From contig CAJJBY010000006.1 in the NCBI GenBank assembly GCA_905182545.1, forward strand, positions 186,001 to 250,000: a stretch of 64,000 nt of DNA, written 5' to 3'. Each line of letters begins with the position of its first letter. Positions within the stretch are counted from its first letter, which is position 1. Of this stretch, positions 1 to 7,985 are shown piece by piece. The position numbers and the translations under genes are program-made. The stretch comes from an uncultured Candidatus Puniceispirillum sp. Its GTDB lineage: Bacteria > Pseudomonadota > Alphaproteobacteria > Puniceispirillales > Puniceispirillaceae. A model generated the notes under the pieces. It was not told where the DNA came from. It was given only the letters and a program-made list of their open reading frames with translations, and did no database searches.

Positions 1-1
1 C

Positions 2-154
2 ACCCCAGGTGGAGTGCGGTTTTGTGGCTTTAGCATAGATCCGGCCTTTAACCATTGTGTTGATGGATTGCTTCTGGTCGATATTCACCAGTTAAAGCCA
101 AAAAAACGCGCACGTTATATTGGTGAAGCAACGACCATCGTCTCTGAAAGCTGA
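2..154 (+). CDS. C-terminal end of an unidentified protein (partial)
   Basis: The reading frame is open from the first complete codon of the window and ends at a TGA at 152-154, giving about 50 residues. The tail (..DPAFNHCVDGLLLVDIHQL.. then a basic KPKKRARY segment) looks like real coding sequence. It resembles the end of GNAT/hemolysin-type acyltransferases, but that is only an impression. The start lies outside the window. A longer minus-strand frame across 48-263 is judged a shadow because it runs into the well-supported gene at 211. Confidence 0.4.
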   Translation, partial: TPGGVRFCGFSIDPAFNHCVDGLLLVDIHQLKPKKRARYIGEATTIVSES

Positions 155-210
155 CTCTGGTATGAATTTTGCTTTTATCTTTGTGACAGCAAACCAAGGA
201 GGAATGTGTT

Positions 211-420
211 ATGGCACCGAAATTGAATTCAGATATAATTGTCGATGTGATTGAGGCCACCATTCGGGTGTTGGTTGATACCGGATTAACCCGCGATGAG
301 GCATTGCAAGTGATGCTTAGTCAGATTGCGGTACAGGTTTCACCTGATGTGATGCAAATTGCTACCAAGCTTGCTGAAAAATATAATCATGATTTCGATC
401 AGGTGAAATGGCATCGATGA
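211..420 (+). CDS. small hypothetical protein, 69 aa
   Basis: A strong Shine-Dalgarno (AAGGAGG) sits about 7 bases before the ATG. The product is soluble, with no signal peptide or membrane segment, and is probably mostly alpha-helical. It carries a repeated I/V-x-x-x-I/V pattern in its first half and a charged end (KYNHDFDQVKWHR). No family is recognised. It follows the partial gene by 56 bases, so it could be cotranscribed with it, and it is followed by a non-coding, decayed stretch. Confidence 0.6.
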   Translation: MAPKLNSDIIVDVIEATIRVLVDTGLTRDEALQVMLSQIAVQVSPDVMQIATKLAEKYNHDFDQVKWHR

Positions 421-469
421 TAACCGCAAGCCGGGCAAGCCTGTTGGCTCAGCCGAATTTGCCTTTGGC

Positions 470-960
470 CCGCTCTAGCTTCAGGATCTGCCACATCACT
501 TTATGTGCTTGACAAAAATCTAAGGTTTCGGCGGTGCCTTACTTTGCTATATGCTCGTAAAATGTATTGCGGCATACGCCAAGACGACGTGCAACAAGGC
601 TCACATTTTATCCTGTTTTAAGCCGAATCTTTTGAATGCTAACACAGCGTTCGGCGCGGACAGGCGAGTTAGCGCATTTAGGGCAGGGGTGTTGTCACGC
701 GTCCACGTGATGATGGCAGAGAGCCATTAGTATCCTCACGGATAACCGTCTCAGGGGCATCTGCTATAGCAAGTTGAAGTGTCTTTCTTAACTGGCGCAA
801 ATTTCCCAACCATTTATCGGTGCGCAGCCCCATTATCGCCAATTTAGAAAGGCAGTGGCTGCGGTGATAAATCGGCTGTTATTGCCTGAGCAACTCTCTG
901 AAAATCTGTTCGCTCATGACAAGCTCGGGATCTGGACATGACAACCGTGAACATTTTCAG
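470..960 (-). pseudogene. remnant of a sigma-54-dependent Fis-family activator
   Basis: No intact gene lies between 421 and 1134, but the minus strand retains two recognisable pieces in order. Around 740-840 it encodes WLGNLRQLRKTLQLAIADA, matching the conserved W-PGN-I/L-RQLRN stretch at the end of the sigma-54 AAA+ domain. Around 545-640 it encodes SLVARRLGVCRNTFYEHI, a Fis-type helix-turn-helix. The pieces are separated by stops, with an in-frame stop just before the HTH, so the gene is dead. Upstream parts (about 850-960) are too eroded to assign. AcoR-like activators have this architecture. It lies next to the aconitase X genes on the same strand, so it may once have regulated them, which is inference. 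Confidence 0.55.
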
Positions 961-1085
961 AAAATTTATCAAAGGCATTCTCCTCACACTCAGTTGCAAG
1001 GTAATAATCCACGTGGCAATAATTTGATTCAAAAAAGCTGCCTCAGATTTAAAGCATCTAAATAACAGTAATAACGTGAAATAAT

Positions 1086-1117
1086 TGGTTGCGGGGGCGG
1101 GATTTGAACCTACGACA
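1086..1117 (-). tRNA. 3' fragment of a tRNA-fMet (T-arm, acceptor, CCA)
   Basis: On the minus strand this reads as the T-arm (GGTTCAAATCC), the 3' acceptor half and a terminal CCA of an initiator tRNA: GTCGTAGG leads in and CCCCCGCAACCA closes. Weak similarity continues a few bases into the anticodon-arm side, then disappears; no D-arm or 5' acceptor strand is present. It is therefore a fragment or decayed copy, of the kind left by integration events at tRNA 3' ends. It lies 18 bases beyond the stop of the aconitase X small subunit gene. Confidence 0.6.
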
Positions 1118-1134
1118 TTCAGTTTGTGCCTAAT

Positions 1135-1542
1135 TTAATCGTGAATTATGACCTCGCCCGCGGCAGGGTCAATTTCAATGATCTGTCCTGATTTGATAAG
1201 GCTGGTCACATCGCCTTCTTCAAATCGGTCACACATGGCCATATTGGCCAATGCCGCCCCTTGCACCAGAATGGTGTTTGCCTCATTAAACAAAATCCCC
1301 TTTGGCGTTACACCTCTGGCGGTCATTTCATGCAGCATCCACGCCGTTGCAACACCGCCTTTTGCCGTGTTGAACACAAGAATTTTCTGATCATATGATT
1401 GTCCGGCAAGCTTGTGCTGTGGGCGTGAAAAAACCCCCTTTATCCGGTCAAGATCATAGCGTGCGGAAAAATTATCATCAGCAACAAGCGCTTCGCCGGT
1501 AACCTTTGGTCCAACGCCTTTATGACATTTCAATCGTTTCAT
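1135..1542 (-). CDS. aconitase X small (swivel) subunit, DUF126 family
   Basis: 135 aa, the usual size of stand-alone DUF126 swivel subunits that pair with a DUF521 catalytic subunit. Bacterial two-subunit AcnX enzymes studied so far are hydro-lyases such as cis-3-hydroxy-L-proline dehydratase. Family hallmarks are visible: an FSRPQHKLAGQS segment, a central glycine-rich loop (FNTAKGGVATAWMLHEM) and a following NEANTILVQGAALANM strand-turn. The loop is GGVATAW where many homologues carry a serine-rich GSSSGS-like loop, so the substrate may differ. The start codon overlaps the stop of the large-subunit gene by one base (TGATG), indicating translational coupling and a 1:1 complex. Confidence 0.85.
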   Translation of the reverse strand: MKRLKCHKGVGPKVTGEALVADDNFSARYDLDRIKGVFSRPQHKLAGQSYDQKILVFNTAKGGVATAWMLHEMTARGVTPKGILFNEANTILVQGAALANMAMCDRFEEGDVTSLIKSGQIIEIDPAAGEVIIHD

Positions 1543-2768
1543 CAGACCATGTCTCCGTGAATGGCCGCTGCAACACAGTCCTGCATGCTGGCAAGCACTG
1601 GCTTATAGCCGTAACCACCTAAAATATTGACAATTTTTGTCGAATTGCTGAGAAGGTGAACCCAGCCATTTGCCTCGCCAATTTCACGGGCATATTGATT
1701 ATAGAAACAAGTACCCTCAAGCACTGTGCCGCCAGCAGTTTCGATTTTGTCGATAAAGCCCATTCGCCTAGCATCGCCATAGGTTTGCGGCGACGTACAT
1801 ACAATCAGCGGCAATTGCAATTTATGGCCATCAACAAGGCTGGCAACCTGTTCCATTTCGACAATGGATAATTGTGGGGCGGCAAAAACCACCACATCCA
1901 GCTGCTCGCCTTTACTGGCAAAATTGCTTCGCAAGGACGCAAGGTCGGAGTCGGTTATTTGCGTGACGGGCAGGTTGGTGCCACAAACCGCTGCCAGATT
2001 TGGCGCTTCGGGGGTAATGCCAATCATGTGAAAAAGTGGAATTGATCCATAGCTGGCCATTGCCGCGCCAAAATGCTTGATTTCATCCGATGTTGGCACG
2101 TGCTCGATGCCTTCGATCACCGGCACTTCCCAATAGGATCCGGCCATCCGGCCAATCACCGCGCCAAGAACTCCCCAATCGGTCAATTCGGCAGGTTGAA
2201 CCGTCACCTGAAACTGGCGTGTTGCTTTACGATTTTGGTCAAGATGCAAACCATAGCGCGGCGTGCGTCCGGTAAGTCCCGCAGCCAATGCAGATGGGCC
2301 GCCTTCAAAATTAGACCGTGCGCCACAAACGCTGTTTGAATAGATCACAACGCCAGTGTCGCCATAGGCAACATGATCGCCGAGCAATGGCGGCATGATG
2401 GTTTGATAATTGACACAAGTATTGGTCATCATGATGCCGACCTCCTCGCAAGCGGCGATGAAACGACGTTCGATCGTGGCCATTTCTTCGGTTTGGCCAA
2501 GCGGGCGATAATGATTGAGATCAACCCCGCGCGGATCGGTGATCATCGGGATGACAACCCGGCCACCATCATTGGCGATTGATTCCATAAAAGCCACGCC
2601 AGCCTCGCCAACCGATTCAGGGTCGGCCATCATATGTGCCTGACTAACCGCCACCATGTCGGGCGCATCAAAAAATTCGCCAACCTTGACCTGGTGATCA
2701 ATTGCCCATTGTTTTGCCTTGCCAAAATCGCCGTTTAGCATCGCCTTTTCTTTGTCATTCAACTGCAT
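1542..2768 (-). CDS. aconitase X catalytic subunit, DUF521 family
   Basis: 408 aa from the ATG at 2768. A longer frame to 2891 exists, but its first 41 residues look non-coding, and AAGG stands 9 bases before the 2768 ATG. The protein matches the AcnX large subunit throughout: TNTCVNYQT and SNSVCGARSNFEGG near residues 115-155 and VCTSPQTYGDARRMGF near 320 supply cysteines typical of the iron-sulfur or metal site, and GYGYKPVLASMQDC lies close to the end. Together with the downstream small subunit it should form a cytosolic hydro-lyase. The substrate cannot be read from sequence; hydroxyproline-type or other small hydroxy acids are candidates. No hydroxyproline catabolic genes are nearby. Confidence 0.88.
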   Translation of the reverse strand: MQLNDKEKAMLNGDFGKAKQWAIDHQVKVGEFFDAPDMVAVSQAHMMADPESVGEAGVAFMESIANDGGRVVIPMITDPRGVDLNHYRPLGQTEEMATIERRFIAACEEVGIMMTNTCVNYQTIMPPLLGDHVAYGDTGVVIYSNSVCGARSNFEGGPSALAAGLTGRTPRYGLHLDQNRKATRQFQVTVQPAELTDWGVLGAVIGRMAGSYWEVPVIEGIEHVPTSDEIKHFGAAMASYGSIPLFHMIGITPEAPNLAAVCGTNLPVTQITDSDLASLRSNFASKGEQLDVVVFAAPQLSIVEMEQVASLVDGHKLQLPLIVCTSPQTYGDARRMGFIDKIETAGGTVLEGTCFYNQYAREIGEANGWVHLLSNSTKIVNILGGYGYKPVLASMQDCVAAAIHGDMV

Positions 2769-2995
2769 TTTGGAAACCTTGTCTTGTGCGCTGCCGACTC
2801 CAGTATAGGCTAAGCATCTTGCGCATTGATGGCCAAGCCTAAATAGCCGGAAATCGCATTTTTCTGATCGAAGATGCGCCATGGCCTGCATGTGATGGCT
2901 GCAATTTACCTACAAAGCGTCTGTCGGGCTTGCCAAAGGCCCCGATTATGCCCATTTACCCTAGGGGCAGAACGGCCAGCGATTGGGTAATTTTA

Positions 2996-3382
2996 ATGAT
3001 TGAAGTATTTTTTGACGGTAAATGCGGGCTTTGCAGTAAAGAGATTGCCTATTACCAGAATATTGCACCATCAGGCATTTTTGCATGGATGGATATTGCG
3101 ACTGACGCATCACCGCTTGCATCGCATCAAATCTCGCAAGCCGATGCTTTGCGCCATCTTCATGTTCGCGATGCTGCAGGCGATTGGCATATTGGTGCCG
3201 CGGCTTTTTTGGTCATTTGGCAACAGCTTCGCTACTGGCGGTTTCTGGCAGTTCTGGTTGGGTTGCCCATTATCCGCCAGATTGCTGCGATGGTTTATAA
3301 CCGTTTTGCCGATTATCGATTTGCCAAGCTTGCCCATTGCCAGATTGCCCAAAAGAATCTGGTAAAAACATCGACAAGCTAG
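2996..3382 (+). CDS. DCC family thiol-disulfide oxidoreductase (DUF393)
   Basis: 128 aa from the ATG at 2996, chosen because the family begins right at its first strand (MIEVFFDGKCGLC). An upstream ATG at 2930 would add 22 unrelated residues. The D-G-K-C-G-L-C motif at residues 7-13 is the family signature, a CxxC thioredoxin-like redox centre. The rest follows the DUF393 pattern: a tryptophan-rich region (IWQQLRYWRFLAVLVGLP), a hydrophobic amphipathic stretch and a YNRFADYRF motif. No physiological substrate is known. Its TAG stop overlaps the stop of the opposite-strand DUF1330 gene in a shared CTAG. Confidence 0.85.
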   Translation: MIEVFFDGKCGLCSKEIAYYQNIAPSGIFAWMDIATDASPLASHQISQADALRHLHVRDAAGDWHIGAAAFLVIWQQLRYWRFLAVLVGLPIIRQIAAMVYNRFADYRFAKLAHCQIAQKNLVKTSTS

Positions 3383-3672
3383 AGCCCCTCAAGAACCAGT
3401 AATGTCGCCGTGGAACTTGCCAACCGGATTGATTTTATAGGCGCATATTCGGGGCTGTTTAAAAAGGCATGGGCTGCCGCCATCGATGGAAATTTTACCA
3501 ATACGATGCGGGCAGGATCCCATAATTCCGTCTGCATAATATCCATTTTGCCGCCGCGGGTCAGATAGACGCCGCCATAATGTTCGGCAATCGGTTTGGC
3601 TGCGGCTTTATAATCTTCATATGCAACAGGGTCAGTGATTTTCGTGTCGACTAGAATATAGGCGGAGTTTAT
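3379..3672 (-). CDS. DUF1330 family protein with apparent ATA start
   Basis: A 97-codon minus-strand frame encodes a clear DUF1330 protein: AYILVDTKITDPVAYEDY, then KPIAEHYGGVYLTRGG, IVLVKFPSMAAAHAF and a YAPIKSIRLASST end. The family usually starts M-N-x-A-Y; here that position is ATA (3670-3672), overlapping the TAA stop of the upstream HAD gene as ATAA, and the frame closes at a TGA four codons further up. No ATG, GTG or TTG lies between that stop and the conserved domain. Either ATA is used with translational coupling, or a base substitution (in the cell or in the read) replaced ATG. The family forms small ferredoxin-like dimers; its function is unknown. Confidence 0.75.
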   Translation of the reverse strand: MNSAYILVDTKITDPVAYEDYKAAAKPIAEHYGGVYLTRGGKMDIMQTELWDPARIVLVKFPSMAAAHAFLNSPEYAPIKSIRLASSTATLLVLEGL

Positions 3673-4418
3673 CTGCGGTCATCTGAACCTTCCTTGGTAC
3701 GTGTCAAATTTTTGGGCAATCTCAGCCCATCAGCAACGCCTTCAACCGTATCAGCGATAATATCCCAGTCACTGCTGGCTTCAAAATCGACTGTTTGGTC
3801 AATGCCATATTCGGTTGGCCGATTGATATAGGCGGTGCGCATACCTTCTTTGCGCGCGGCCTCTAGATCATCATTATGCGCCGCTGTCATCATGATTTCA
3901 TCCGGCGCCATGCCCAAAAGACGGATGGCGTTTTGATAAACAGCCGGATTGCGTTTGAAGGCACGATGCATATCGCTTGAGAAAATAAAATCCCACGGAA
4001 TGCCAGCGCGTTTTGCCATGGTCGATAACAGAACCACCGATCCGTTCGACAGGGGTGAGATTAGGAATTTTGATTTGATCCGCTTGAGGCCGGGAACGCT
4101 GTCAGGCCATGGGGTTAGGCGGTGCCATGCGCGGTTCAGATGGTCGCGTTCAGCCTTATCAAGCATTGGCAAGCCGAATTGCGGCAAAATTTCATCCAGC
4201 CGTTCACGATGAATGACGTCAATGGAAACCCATGATCGCTCGCCAGCTGTTACGCGCGCCATACCTGGCCGATATCCGGCGCGCCAGGCACGGGCAAATC
4301 CGTCACCATCAAAATCGGCAACGCCCTTTTGTGTGGCAACATTGGTGCCTTCACGGGCAATTGACGAACGCCAGTCAACAATGGTGCCAAATGTATCGAA
4401 TAAAACAGCTTTAATCAT
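3669..4418 (-). CDS. haloacid dehalogenase type II (HAD superfamily)
   Basis: 249 aa. The N-terminal FDTFGT motif places the nucleophilic aspartate at residue 8, followed by the VDWR segment typical of L-2-haloacid dehalogenases. SPLSNGS near residue 122 is motif II, KRNP near 158 supplies the motif III lysine, and AAHNDDLEAARKEG is the motif IV region. The usual reaction is hydrolytic removal of halide from short 2-haloacids, although many relatives are phosphatases of unknown substrate. It precedes the DUF1330 gene with a 4-base overlap, so the two are probably one transcript. Confidence 0.82.
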   Translation of the reverse strand: MIKAVLFDTFGTIVDWRSSIAREGTNVATQKGVADFDGDGFARAWRAGYRPGMARVTAGERSWVSIDVIHRERLDEILPQFGLPMLDKAERDHLNRAWHRLTPWPDSVPGLKRIKSKFLISPLSNGSVVLLSTMAKRAGIPWDFIFSSDMHRAFKRNPAVYQNAIRLLGMAPDEIMMTAAHNDDLEAARKEGMRTAYINRPTEYGIDQTVDFEASSDWDIIADTVEGVADGLRLPKNLTRTKEGSDDRR

Positions 4419-4491
4419 AATCAGGCTTAATTATCAGGTTACAGGTAGCGGTCACTTGCGCCGATCAAACTGATTTGGAGTCAAGTTCAGA

Positions 4492-5574
4492 TTAGACACT
4501 ACTGGACACCGTTTCACTATTAAGAAAGCCACTAATAAAGGGCAAACGCAATGACAAATTGCCAAGGCTGAAACCAACAAAGGCAATCAATACGCCACCA
4601 TTCAAAAGACTACCGCCGGTCAAAAGCCATCCAACCGTACAACCGCCAGCAATCACCCCGCCAAAGGCCATGAAAAATGCACCAAGGATATAGCGAAGTG
4701 GGTGTGGTGCATTGTTAAAGCCTTCGACAATAATGCGGCCAGACAATTTTGCCGATAGAATCGCGCCGATAAAGGCACCGCTAACCAGCCCAAGACCGAA
4801 TTTTGGGGTGAGGGCGGTCGAATAGACAAAATAGCCAAGACTATCAGCAACAGGAAGGATAAACCGCAGGCCTTCGACTGGTGCCGGATCAAATTCATCG
4901 GCACCAATGACGGCAGTGACAAAGAAACAAGCTGGCACCAGTAGGCCAATAGATGCTGCCATGATGGCGCGTTTTACTGGCTGGTCGGCACCGCCGCGCC
5001 GCATGACAAAGACAATAGCCACAAGCAATAACAGAACCCAGATTGCAAACAGGCTGTGGGATAAAGCCGGGCTGTATTCAATTTGCCCAAGGCTGGCAAG
5101 GGTGATCCGGGGTACGGCCAAAACGCCGCTGATTGCCGACCATGCGAAAAGTGATAAAAACACGAATGTGATCAAGGCGCGGATATTACCGCGACCCGAT
5201 AAGATGATCAGTCGCGACACGCAGCCACGGCTAAGCCCCATGCCAACTCCGAAAAGCAATGTTCCAAAAAATAAACCAATCAGATTTAGCGGCGCTTTGA
5301 ATTGCCGCGCCTGCTCAATATCGATCAGACCCATCTGGCGCGCGACCAAAATAGCGATGATCGCCGATATGCCAGCAATAGCAACTTGCCAAAGCTGGTT
5401 GAATTGACCGCGTCCTTTGTTGCTGGTCAATGAAAATATCTCGTCATAGGCCGAGCGGGCGCAATAATCACTGCGTTCGGCAAGCCAGCCAAAAAGACCG
5501 CCAACAAGTAGGCTTGCTGCTAGAACAAGCGTCGTGACACCATAAATGTCGCGCCATTCGATAATCGTTTCCAC
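4492..5574 (-). CDS. YeeE/YedE family sulfur-compound transporter
   Basis: 360 aa integral membrane protein with about nine or ten hydrophobic segments. Conserved cysteine-bearing loops are present: SDYCARSA near residue 37, GLSRGCVSR near 117 and GGCTVGWLLTGG near 323. In characterised YeeE/TsuA proteins such cysteines relay thiosulfate across the inner membrane. Both repeated halves are present, so it is the fused long form. No sulfurtransferase or TusA gene is adjacent. It is transcribed away from the thiamine operon, and the two share the AT-rich 5575-5795 interval. Confidence 0.85.
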   Translation of the reverse strand: METIIEWRDIYGVTTLVLAASLLVGGLFGWLAERSDYCARSAYDEIFSLTSNKGRGQFNQLWQVAIAGISAIIAILVARQMGLIDIEQARQFKAPLNLIGLFFGTLLFGVGMGLSRGCVSRLIILSGRGNIRALITFVFLSLFAWSAISGVLAVPRITLASLGQIEYSPALSHSLFAIWVLLLLVAIVFVMRRGGADQPVKRAIMAASIGLLVPACFFVTAVIGADEFDPAPVEGLRFILPVADSLGYFVYSTALTPKFGLGLVSGAFIGAILSAKLSGRIIVEGFNNAPHPLRYILGAFFMAFGGVIAGGCTVGWLLTGGSLLNGGVLIAFVGFSLGNLSLRLPFISGFLNSETVSSSV

Positions 5575-5795
5575 ATCGCACCTCGGTCAAAAGCTGTAAT
5601 ACACTTCAGTTAGCATTTTTTCTTTTTTGGAAAGGTATTATTCGCTCATACAAAAAATAAATGCTCTTTAATGGAAAATTTAGGCAAAATTTTGTGAAAA
5701 TGTGTGTTTTGAGGCAATGCTCAATCGAGCCACAATCGCGGCGGTGATCTTCGTGCTTGAAATTGCTGCTGTGGCTGGCTAGGGTGAAAAATCTG

Positions 5796-5893
5796 TTGGG
5801 GTGCATTGGTTTGACCGATTGGTTGATGCCAAGGCTGAGAAGCGAAAGCTAACTCATAGAACCTGATCCAGTTAAAACTGGCGTAGGGAACGG
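5796..5893 (+). promoter_or_regulatory. TPP (THI-box) riboswitch
   Basis: The conserved aptamer blocks occur in order: GGGGTGC at 5798-5804, GGCTGAGA at 5833-5840, then GAACCTGATCC around 5859-5869 followed by the pyrophosphate-sensing stem (CAGTTAAAACTG) and GCGTAGGGA at 5881-5889. This layout is the thiamine pyrophosphate aptamer. It lies about 70 bases before thiD and should shut down the whole ten-gene operon when TPP is abundant. The expression platform is not certain; no strong T-tract terminator follows, so control at thiD translation initiation is plausible. Confidence 0.95.
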
Positions 5894-5963
5894 AGATCAT
5901 ACCAGATCGCAGCGGCTATCTCTCCTGTCCCCACGCAAGCCATTTGTTTTTGGGACGCGTCGC

Positions 5964-6776
5964 ATGTTGAAATCAGACAATCAAAAGCCAGTTGCAACCG
6001 CATTGACCATTGCCGGGTCGGACAGTGGCGGCGGCGCGGGAATTCAGGCCGATCTGAAAAGCTTTTCCGCGCATGGTGTTTATGGCGCAAGCGTCATTAC
6101 TGCGGTAACGGCGCAAAACACCCGATTGGTCACAAAGGTCGAAGCGATTTCGCCAGCGATGATCAGGGCGCAGATTGATGCGGTGCTATCTGATATCCGG
6201 ATTGACGCTATTAAAATTGGGATGTTGGCAACGCCTGCGGTGATCGACGCTGTTGCTGATGGTCTTGCCGATTTTTGCGGGCCGATTGTCCTTGATCCGG
6301 TCATGGTGGCAAAATCAGGCGATGCATTGCTGCAAGATGATGCCGTATCCTGCCTCATTGAAAAATTAATGCCGCTTGCCAGCCTGCTAACCCCCAATAT
6401 TCCTGAAGCAGAACGGCTTTTGTCGGGCAAGGGTGATTTGACACCACAAGAACAGGGCAAAGCGCTTTTGGCGCTGGGGCCAGCGGCGATTTTAATGAAA
6501 GGTGGTCATGCAGATGGCGCGGTTTGCCATGATTATTTGGTGACTGAGTCGCAAATCGTCGGTTTTGACGCGCCGCGCATTGATACCGGCAATACGCATG
6601 GCACGGGATGTTCGCTGTCATCGGCTATTGCCGCGGGTCTTGCTAAAAATATGGCGCTTGATAAGGCCATTGGCACAGCGCATCAATGGCTTCATGGTGC
6701 AATCAAGGCTGCCGACCAGCTTGACATCGGACAAGGTCATGGGCCGGTGCATCATTTTCACCAATTCTGGAGATAG
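5964..6776 (+). CDS. thiD: hydroxymethylpyrimidine/phosphomethylpyrimidine kinase
   Basis: 270 aa, standard length. ThiD phosphorylates HMP to HMP-P and then HMP-PP, the pyrimidine half of thiamine. Visible motifs are AGSDSGGGAGIQADLK near residues 17-32 (substrate loop), LDPVMVAKSGDALL near 112, and the ribokinase-family anion hole DTGNTHGTGCSLSSAIA near 206-222. It is the first gene after the TPP riboswitch. thiO follows after 3 bases. No thiC or thiM is in the window, so HMP would come from another locus or from uptake and TenA salvage. Confidence 0.97.
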   Translation: MLKSDNQKPVATALTIAGSDSGGGAGIQADLKSFSAHGVYGASVITAVTAQNTRLVTKVEAISPAMIRAQIDAVLSDIRIDAIKIGMLATPAVIDAVADGLADFCGPIVLDPVMVAKSGDALLQDDAVSCLIEKLMPLASLLTPNIPEAERLLSGKGDLTPQEQGKALLALGPAAILMKGGHADGAVCHDYLVTESQIVGFDAPRIDTGNTHGTGCSLSSAIAAGLAKNMALDKAIGTAHQWLHGAIKAADQLDIGQGHGPVHHFHQFWR

Positions 6777-6779
6777 CGC

Positions 6780-7803
6780 GTGACGGAACCACAGATCACC
6801 ATTGTTGGCGGCGGGGTTGCGGGACTTTGCCTTGCTGCTGAATTGGCGGAACGCGGTGTTTCCTTGCGGATTTTTGACCGTTATGGCCGCCCTGCCGAAC
6901 ATGGCTGTTCATGGTGGGCTGGTGGCATGTTGGCGCCTTTTTGTGAAAGCGAGGCGGCTGAAGAGCCGGTGGTCAGGCTTGGTCAAGAAGCCGCTGGATG
7001 GTGGCAGCGGCATAATGTGAATGTTGAGCGCAATGGCTCGCTGGTGCTGGCGCTTAGCCGTGATGGCGGCGAATTGGATCGCTTTGCCCGCCGAACCGAC
7101 CAGCATGAATGGGTTGATGCTGATGGCTGTGGCTGCCTTAGAGGCTGATTTGGCCGGTCGGGCGCGGCGCGGCCTGTTCTTTCCAACCGAAGCGCATTTA
7201 TCGCCGCGTGATGCTTTGGCCTGTCTTGTTGGTGAATTGGAAAGCCGCAATATCGCGATTGAAACCGCTGATGGTTTGGATTTTTCGGATAATGATAATG
7301 AAGCGGTTCTGCCAACTGAGGTTCGTAAAATTGATTGTCGCGGCCTGTCAGCATCGGATGCCATGCAGGATTTGCGTGGGGTCAAAGGTGAAATGCTGGT
7401 GATCCGGTCAGCTGATATCCGTTTATCAAGGCCGGTGCGGTTGCTGCATCCTCGGATTCCGATCTATCTTGTGCCGCGCGGCGATGGTGTTTTCATGCTT
7501 GGCGCAACGCAAATTGAATCGGGAAACCGGCATGCGGCAAGCGTGCGTTCGGTTCTTGAATTGCTAAGCGCTGCTTATGCGCTTCATCCGGCTTTTGGCG
7601 AGGCTGAAATATTGGAAATTGGCGTCGATGCGCGGCCTGCCTTTCCCGATAATTTACCGCGGATCAGACGCCGTGGGGACCGGCTTTACGTTAATGGTTT
7701 GTTTCGGCATGGGTTTTTGCTGGCACCAGCGATGGCGCGGATGACAGCCGATTATCTTCTTTCAGGACAGGTTCCAGAGGTGATGGATGAAAATCTCAAT
7801 TAA
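6780..7803 (+). CDS. thiO: glycine oxidase ThiO (single-base frameshift)
   Basis: FAD-dependent amine oxidase that makes dehydroglycine for thiazole synthesis. The first part carries the FAD-binding VGGGVAGLCLAAELAERG (residues 9-26) and the SWWAGGMLAPFCE motif, then stops at 7146-7148. The rest of the protein (VAALEADLAGRARRGLFFP... to the LLAPAMARMTADYL end) continues in the +1 frame. The junction is at the GAT-GGC-T-GTG stretch, where one extra base near 7128 explains the shift. Corrected, it is about 340 aa, normal for the family. The end overlaps thiS by 17 bases. A sequencing insertion or a real inactivating mutation are both possible. Confidence 0.88.
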
Positions 7804-7984
7804 CGGCGCGGCAAAAGACGTCACCAGCACCAATCTAGCGACCGTTTTGCACGAGGCTGGCTATGGTGATGCGCGTGTGGCAACCGCGGTTAATGGCCAT
7901 TTTATTCCGGTTGGCCAACGTGCGTCATGCCCGATCGAAGCTGGTGATCAATTGGAAATTGTCGCGCCGCGGCAAGGAGGTTGA
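7787..7984 (+). CDS. thiS: sulfur carrier protein ThiS
   Basis: 65 aa ubiquitin-like protein ending in the obligatory Gly-Gly (APRQGG), which ThiF adenylates and which is converted to a thiocarboxylate that donates sulfur to the thiazole ring. The N-terminal [12 protein letters not shown] strand and a [12 protein letters not shown] segment are typical. It starts inside the end of thiO. The AAGGAGG within its last codons acts as the ribosome-binding site of thiG. Confidence 0.95.
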   Translation: MKISINGAAKDVTSTNLATVLHEAGYGDARVATAVNGHFIPVGQRASCPIEAGDQLEIVAPRQGG

Positions 7985-7985
7985 T

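Noticed and set aside
4907-5407. 166-codon plus-strand frame across the YeeE/YedE gene
   Set aside because: It is antisense to a well-supported membrane protein and lacks a coherent domain.
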